64,000 bases of DNA from Thozetella sp. PMI_491 (lineage: Eukaryota > Ascomycota > Sordariomycetes > Chaetosphaeriales > Chaetosphaeriaceae). The translations under genes and the position numbers were made by a program. Below are positions 57,986 to 64,000 of the stretch, in pieces (within the stretch, counting starts at the first letter, position 1; each line of letters begins with the position of its first letter). The notes under the pieces are model-generated. The model ran no database searches. It saw nothing but the letters and a program-made list of their open reading frames with translations, and had not been told where the DNA came from. The stretch spans positions 186,001 to 250,000 of the forward strand of contig MU270057.1 of NCBI GenBank assembly GCA_021432635.1, written 5' to 3'.

Positions 57986-59839
57986 CGTGTGTAGCTGGCG
58001 CTTGCAATAATATTGAAGGGTATTGGTGGGGTCACTGCTCCCTGCAGCCGTGAAACTTTTCGTCCAGAAAATCATAAGGTTGTCGTGATTAGGGGGTGAT
58101 GTAAACCAATATATGTAGGGGCCGGCAAAGCATGACGAAGCGTCGTACTCTGTATCCTGCCTGAGTTTACGCTCTAATTGACCAGAAAAACAAAACCGCC
58201 CCACCTGATCAGACCAAGTTGAAAAGCGGAGTATTCATCTGACCAGAGAGTGGGGTTAGCCTACAGGTGTGGCTGAACACATAGCCCATCTTACTAGGAG
58301 CGGTGGGCCGATGGCGCAACGGGTGCTTGGACAAACAGTTGTTGCAAGACACCTTCCGTATTCGTGAAAGATATTCCAATTTCATTAGTAATCCTATGCT
58401 GAGTGTGTGGCATTAAAGAAGTATTCTTGGAGAGTTATTAGCTGTTAAGCATTAGCCCATGCTGGTGCGAGGCGGTCCTAGCCGGTGTGAGAACCATGGA
58501 TTTTCCAACCAAGTCCCCTTGGGTACCCTGCTAGCGGTTTATTTCCATATATTCGGACGGTTGTTCCGGCTTGTAAGTCCTTACTCCTCGATGATTACCC
58601 TCTCTCCATATCTCCAGGAGAAAGAGGAACCCCAAATATTGGCGGGCTCTTTGCCGTCCTGCATGGAGATTAGTTCGGTAATTGTGCTGACAGAGTAAAC
58701 CCCGTCTCTATTCTACACCTTTCTCTGAAGCGTTTTCCTGCAAATCTTTAAACTATTATCAAGATGACGTTGTGGAGTGCTCGGGAAGAGACGTCATCAC
58801 CAGCGTGCTGACATACCATACTCACACTTTCGTATTGGTTTAAAGGAGTGGATCGCTAGTAAAGTGGCACGTTGTGGAAAGAAAAACGCGCACTGTAAAA
58901 AAGGACACCTGCCGGTCATTATCCGCCGATTTCCAAGGGGTCTGCCCAAACAAATTTCTGCTCTGCAGCCGAAGCGGCGCAGAATATCTCATCATGTGTT
59001 TGAGAAAAAGCCAGCTCAAAATGGCCCCCTAACGATCTCTTTTATTATACGATATCGACACTTAGTTATCCTCGTCCTCGTCCTCTTCCTCAACCCTGCC
59101 TTCCTCGTTTGGCTTGTAGAACTACTCGCAGTAATTAGCAACGGAAATATAGCTACAAATTGATACACGTACAGCCCAGAGCCGAGCAACCTCGGCGATC
59201 GTCTCCAACGCCGCAACCTCAGGGACTCTATTCTTAACGGCCGAGAGATGGCAAGATGGTCGGGGATGGAAGCATTACGGGGTTTATATATTCAGCTTAC
59301 CCCTTTATCGCAATTGTCTTACCTAAGGCACCTTCCACGCGCGCCCTTAGCAAGCACAGCCAAGGCGGTCTCCTAGCCGTCCCCCACGTCCAAACTTCAT
59401 TCAAAGAACTTAGAGCCAACCAACTCTAACTTTTAGCAAGTTCGAACTTTGATTTGGGAGATATTGAGAGTCAGATGACGAAGGTGAAAAGGGTAATGCT
59501 TGCAACCGAAGATTCGCTATGCTCTGCCGTATTTAACAAGCGCTATAATGTCAGAGCATGATTGCTTTCTTGAGGAAGAGAGCTATTCTCCCTGATCCTA
59601 ATTGCTAGATATGCTCTTAGATAGCTGAAAAGAACAGCTGTCCAAATACCAAATCTGGTATCGTATAGACAGCAGAAGAATGACATCGAAGTTGGTGTGC
59701 GGCTATCGAGAAGGAAAATAGACTGTATCGGGAGAGAAAGATTGGTAGCTATCCAGGAGTTGAACTGGTCAGAGTTTATAGTCAAACCACAGCTAGAAGC
59801 CTCAAGACCGATTGAATCACGCCGCCCAGCCAAAAACGT
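57986..59839. other. Intergenic region
   Basis: About 1.85 kb without a supported gene. Around 59050-59110 the minus strand reads an acidic tail (EEGRVEEEDEDEDN then stop), which could be the end of a lost gene or transposase, but no upstream coding sequence is visible. Confidence 0.4.
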
Positions 59840-60754
59840 CTAGATAAAGAAGTCGAGGATCCGTTGTCCAACTGCGGAATAGCCTGGCACAAAGGCGTCC
59901 CCAAAAGCCTGCTGCCATGAATCTGCCACGGATCGTCATTATTAGCATAAATCTTATCACGCATATACAATTAGAGCGCGGAGAGCAACTAACCATAAGT
60001 TGAGTTCGGCTTAGCCACACAGAGTTGTATAAGCGTTGTGTTAGTACCGGTAATGAAGTTTAGCCTTGGAAATGCCGCCTCGACGTTGTTGTACTCCGTA
60101 CTCGTAATACCGTAGGCCGCAAGAGCGTCCGGGCCTTTCAAATCAACCAACACACCAGTTACCAGTACAGCCACAGTCGGCTCTTTGTACAAAGAGAACC
60201 TGTACTCCGAGCTCAGCAAGACCGAGTCAAAAAGAAGCTGCAGCCGGTGGGCGTCCCAAGCCGCGCCCTCGCCGTTGTTCGAGACTTGGTGCTCAACGAA
60301 GTCGGTCGTCGCGGCAGCGCTGTCGACTTCGAAGCGGCGGTCCTTGGTGATCCAGGAGGCATTGAGCACGAGGCCGAGGTCGTGCAGCATTGAGCCGATA
60401 GCGTGGACTTCAAGATCGACGGTTTGTTTCAGTGTGGTGTTGTGGTTCATGACGAGCGCCCCGAAGAGCCAAGTCCGCATGATGTGGTTATAAAGGAAAG
60501 CATCGCTAACTTGCTGGGCGAATGCTTGGGCGGCACGTACGCTGATGAGAAGAGAATTAGTGATTGGCTTGGAAAGAGATGTGTTCCAAAAAATATGATT
60601 TGACTTACAGAGGTGTGTCGATGACCGTGACACCGCCAATCACCTGCGTCGGCTTCCGGTTGATATCTTTTGGAAGTACGTGGTGGAAGCCGAGGGATGG
60701 GCATGCATGGAATGTCAAAAGCACTTGACTAATCCAAGTGAGCTTAAATTTCAT
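59840..60754 (-). CDS. Secreted HD-domain protein (cyanamide-hydratase-like)
   Basis: Metal-dependent HD-superfamily protein, closest in layout to the cyanamide hydratase/Ddi2 group; the reaction is not known. Exons 60754-60609, 60541-59994 and 59922-59840 give 258 residues. A signal peptide is likely (LTWISQVLLTFHACPSLG). The HD fold shows YNHIMRTWLFGALVM, EVHAIGSMLHDLGLVL with the His-Asp pair, and RFEVDSAAATTDFV. The last exon supplies TYDSWQQAFGDAFVPGYS. Several NXS/T sites fit secretion. Ddi2-type enzymes are cytosolic, so a secreted member is unusual. It is divergent from the Old Yellow Enzyme gene. Confidence 0.83.
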
Positions 60755-61869
60755 AGTGGCGGTTGTTAAAAGGAAAATTGATTCGCTTCAGGCTTTGAGA
60801 GATTTGTAAGAACAGAGCGATTGATAGCGGTACTAGCTAGCAGCGCTGACAGGCTGAACTCTGATTTCCTCCGGGTCTATATATCCCCCTTTTCTTTTTT
60901 AGTATACAAAGGGAGGTCCTTTCTAGTCCAGTAGTCTATCTCGCTACTCCTAGTGCTTACTGCTTCCTACCAACCACCTGGCTTTTGACCGCCTCCGGAT
61001 TTGGGGTCCGGGAGGATAGATATTCCAACAGGACTATTACCAACGCTCCCTTCACAAGGCTCGTGGGTTCGCTAACATGGGGTTGTAAAGCTTCGCTAAG
61101 CCACGCCGGGCTGCCGGAAGTAGGATTGTCTCGCCAGTTGTCCAACCAATCTGCAAGGTTACGGTCGCGTGAAGCATTCCGGTAATCATCTCCGTAGATA
61201 GTCTCTCATCTGTCCTAGCTCCCTGGGACCGATCGTGTCCCAAAAGTGGGACCAAACCCACAGTACAGTCGATGTGAAATGGCACTCGAGGTATCCGACT
61301 GTGCCAAGCCAAGTTCTGATTGGATCGGTGAATTTGTACTCACGATTGGGAATCAAGGAGCTAGTGAGTCAGCACCTAGGTAGTAGCTGCCGAGAGATCT
61401 ACGCTAACCGCTTTAGGAAGTATCTCTTCTTCTCGAAAGGGTAAAATCTAGGGTGGTCGGCGGGAGCCAGCTGTCGTGTCACTCACATGTTTTCGGCCGA
61501 GACCGGCTTGCCGATGATGCTCTCGATTAGTTATAACAATATTCTGAAGAGGGAGACTTGAGTTCGTGGAGTTTGGGAGACGTTACACCGTGTGTAACAA
61601 TGCGACTCTCCTGCAAGGGGCAGCTAAAAAGCAGAGCGCCGTCTTCTTTCTGAGATGAGGTGGAAGGGTAGAGTTTAGAATGTCTGGGTACGAAGCTCTA
61701 AAACTCTTGCTTCTCCAACCTTCAAACTTTTACACATACACCCGCCGCGTATATATATAAGAAACACGCACTTCGTACATCTACCAAAACTTGGAAATAG
61801 ATACTGGATCATCAATAGATCTACCTCCCAATCAAAATCTCCAGCCACACGAGTTCCTATTCCTGCACA
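60755..61869. other. Divergent spacer between HD-domain and OYE genes
   Basis: Shared upstream region of 1.1 kb with TATA-like runs near both genes. It holds the dyad at 60992-61015. Confidence 0.45.
60992..61015. promoter_or_regulatory. Imperfect dyad between HD and OYE genes
   Basis: CCTCCGGA and TCCGGGAGG are near-complementary arms (one-base bulge) around a 7-bp spacer, about 240 bp before the HD-domain ATG. The CGG/CCG content would suit a Zn2Cys6 factor. Function is inferred. Confidence 0.3.
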
Positions 61870-62976
61870 ATGGCCCAGTCTCGCCTCTGGAAACCACTCA
61901 AGATTGCCGGGGTCGAGGTTAAGCACCGCATTGGCATGCCTGGCCTGTCCCGCTTTCGGGCCACCGACAACCATACTGCGACGCCCATGATGAAGGAGTA
62001 CTACGGCCAGCGGTCGCAGGTCGCAGGTACCATGATTATCACGGAGGCCGGGATCATTTCACCAGACGCGGGTGGTTATCCCAACGCGCCAGGCATCTGG
62101 AGAGACGACCAAGTGGCTGCGTGGAAGACTATCACCGACGAGGTGCACCGTAACGGCTGCTTCATCATCTGCCAGTTATTTCATATCGGCCGTGCAGCAA
62201 ACCCCGAAATCGCCGAGGCGGAGGGCATCGAGATCGTGTCCTCCAGTGCCATCCCCCATGCCGAGGGCTCTCCCGTGCCTAGGGCGCTGACGACCGAAGA
62301 TATAAAGAGGATCGTGCAGGACTTCGCCACTGCGGCGGAGAACGCCATCCGCGCCGGTTTCGACGGCGTCGAACTCCACGGCGCGAACGGCTATCTCATC
62401 GACAGCTTTACGCAGGACGTCAGCAATACCCGCGCGGACGAGTACGGCGGCAGCGTCGAGAACCGGTCGCGATTCGTCTACGAGGTCATGAAGGCTGTCG
62501 GCGATGCTGTCGGGCCCCAGCGCGTCGGACTCCGCCTGAGCCCCTGGAGCAGCTTCCAAGGTATGCGCATGAAGGACCCGGTCCCACAGTTTTCCGACGT
62601 AATTATCAAGGCCAAAGCGCTCGGCCTCGGCTACATCCACCTGATCGAACCACGCGTCTTCAACAATGAAGATTTGGAACACACCGTTCACGAGACGCTG
62701 GACTTCGCAATTGACCTCTGGGACGGGCCCATCCTCCTTGCCGGGGGGTATCGACCGGATAACGTGAAGCGAGTGCTCGACGATGTGTATCCAAACAAAG
62801 ATATTATGATCATGTTTGGCAGGTCCTTTGTTGCGAACCCGGACCTGGTCTTCAGAATCAAGAACAGTCTACCACTCAATGGTTATGATCGCAGCACGTT
62901 TTACGCCATCAAGAACCCTGCAGGATATATTGACTATCCGTTCAGTGAGCAGTTCCTGACCATGTTGGAGAATTGA
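61870..62976 (+). CDS. Old Yellow Enzyme (NADH:flavin oxidoreductase)
   Basis: FMN-dependent ene-reductase that reduces activated C=C bonds using NAD(P)H. One exon of 368 residues, the usual length, from an ATG in a good context (CACAATGG). The barrel carries IITEAGIISPDAGG, CQLFHIGRAANPE, the active-site HGANGYLIDSFTQDVSNTR with the paired His/Asn and Tyr, and RADEYGGSVENRSRF. FMN-phosphate contacts are in LLAGGY and MFGRSFVANPDLV. Fungal members act in alkaloid and other secondary pathways or in stress defence. The divergent HD-domain gene and the nearby glycosyltransferase hint at a small metabolic group. Confidence 0.94.
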   Translation: MAQSRLWKPLKIAGVEVKHRIGMPGLSRFRATDNHTATPMMKEYYGQRSQVAGTMIITEAGIISPDAGGYPNAPGIWRDDQVAAWKTITDEVHRNGCFIICQLFHIGRAANPEIAEAEGIEIVSSSAIPHAEGSPVPRALTTEDIKRIVQDFATAAENAIRAGFDGVELHGANGYLIDSFTQDVSNTRADEYGGSVENRSRFVYEVMKAVGDAVGPQRVGLRLSPWSSFQGMRMKDPVPQFSDVIIKAKALGLGYIHLIEPRVFNNEDLEHTVHETLDFAIDLWDGPILLAGGYRPDNVKRVLDDVYPNKDIMIMFGRSFVANPDLVFRIKNSLPLNGYDRSTFYAIKNPAGYIDYPFSEQFLTMLEN

Positions 62977-63296
62977 TAGTAGCGTTGTCCGACCATGGGT
63001 CGAAGGACGAGAGACAGAAGATGGCCGGTTTATAGATAATTAGACCACGTTTCGGCAGTTGAGCGATACCCCCTTGGCCAAGACGGGAAGGGAGGGGGAG
63101 GAGAATTTGTGCACGCGGAATTACAAGAGGCAGACTGTACTCTCAATTCGCTGCAGCAGGAAAAATCATTTTCGGCAGTGTTTCCCAGAGTGATCTCGTC
63201 TGACCAGTCCGCTGCCTCCCTATAAACTGTCTCTGAGAATCCAAGCCTTAGCAGTAGGGCGGGTGCGATATCGCAAAACTGCCTAGAGCTGCATCA
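62977..63296. other. Intergenic region between converging genes
   Basis: Spacer between converging genes. Nothing of note is seen. Confidence 0.4.
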
Positions 63297-64000
63297 TCAG
63301 TCATCTTGTGCAACTGTACGGATCTCTGTCCAGAACTCCTCAAACTGCGAGCGATACGCCTTTTCCGACCAAATAAATTGCCTCATAACCTCAATTAAGT
63401 CTGCAGAGGCATCGTAATTTCGTCTAAATCGCCGTGATTCATAGTTTCTCTGCAGGAGCCGCTTGTACGCCGAGCGTATCATCCCCTTGGGGGAGAATGA
63501 TCCACCCAAGTGAAGCATCCAGATTAGGAGATCCGGATCATTATTCCAGAACGGGTCCTCATCTGACTGCTGTAGGCTGCGCAATAGGTGCTTTGACACG
63601 TAAGACTTCCCCCACCGGGGTCAGTATAATGCGACCGACAGTCCCATCTCATCTTGGAGGAGGACGGATGCTCGGGATAGGTCACGTACAGGTATCGCGG
63701 AGTGGCGCCAAACCTTGCAGCAGAGCATACAAGCGCTGAGATATGCAGCTAGGTGACAGGCTTCTATGATAGGAGAAAGCTTGGGCAAATCCACGAGCCT
63801 GGACCCGATGGACGCCTGGTGATTGTCGACGCGGAGCATTTCGATCGGGTTCTGGCAGGAATAGCCGGGGAGGTCTTGGACGCACTGCAGCGCATGAATG
63901 TCCTTGAGGACCTCAATGAAGTCCTCTGGGAACAAGCTGGCCCGTTTCTGAAACCCCGGGGCGAGAACAAAAAAGGTAGGGACAAAAGGGTCTCGCTTCC
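63297..64000 (-). CDS. Fungal transcription-factor-like protein, C-terminal part (cut by window edge)
   Basis: The visible 206 residues come from exons 64000-63690 and 63605-63297; the 5' part lies beyond the window. The sequence is helical and includes SPIIEACHLAAYLSACMLCC, then after the splice SYVSKHLLRSLQQSD and PDLLIWMLHLGGSFSPKGM, ending in FEEFWTEIRTVAQDD. The pattern LLIWMLHLGG with acidic Asp before it is common in the C-terminal half of fungal-specific transcription factor domains (Fungal_trans_2 type). No DNA-binding region is in view, so the call is tentative. The splice is clean and in phase 0. Confidence 0.6.

Noticed and set aside
1-64000. CRISPR arrays, bacterial-type operons, rRNA genes
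   Set aside because: The window is eukaryotic; no spaced direct-repeat array or rRNA-like sequence was seen.

Overview
The window is from a filamentous ascomycete (Pezizomycotina). The signs are many short GT-AG introns (mostly 50-110 nt), a fungal Zn2Cys6 regulator, a HET-domain protein, an NLR-like SesB-NACHT protein, Dal5-, DHA1- and DHA2-type MFS transporters, secondary-metabolism-type enzymes, and a non-autonomous Tc1/mariner-type element whose arms differ mainly by transitions. Gene models were built by hand from reading frame, splice signals and protein sense. Family calls come from recognised motifs, not from any database search.

Region 1 (1-19.8 kb) looks like a catabolic neighbourhood. 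In order it holds a 5'-truncated amino-acid/GABA-type permease, a MAO-N-like amine oxidase, a YoaK/DUF1275 membrane protein, a six-exon 2-oxoglutarate/Fe(II) oxygenase divergent from a Dal5-type permease, an alpha/beta hydrolase divergent from a cytochrome b5-FMN 2-hydroxyacid dehydrogenase, a Zn2Cys6 regulator and a secreted type-B carboxylesterase. The set would suit uptake of an ester, amide or amine compound, release of the amine, oxidative deamination and later oxidation. The joint pathway is inference. A 16-bp palindrome precedes the amine oxidase, a 43-bp dyad precedes the YoaK gene, and GATA-type sites fill the oxygenase/permease promoter.

Region 2 (20-24 kb) has a single-pass secreted-domain membrane protein and a VMAT-like MFS transporter. 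Region 3 (25-45.4 kb) combines self/non-self recognition type genes (SesB-NACHT, an ankyrin protein, a HET-domain protein) with a GPI-anchored aspartic protease and a divergent O-methyltransferase/DHA2-exporter pair.

Region 4 (45.4-56.6 kb) is gene-poor and repeat-bearing: a decayed NmrA-like fragment, a 397-bp MITE with a TA duplication, small tandem repeats, a tandem-domain GFA protein, an acyltransferase-3 membrane protein and a coiled-coil protein of unknown function. Region 5 (56.6-64 kb) has a UDP-glycosyltransferase, a secreted HD-domain protein divergent from an Old Yellow Enzyme, and the 3' part of a fungal transcription-factor-like gene cut by the window edge.
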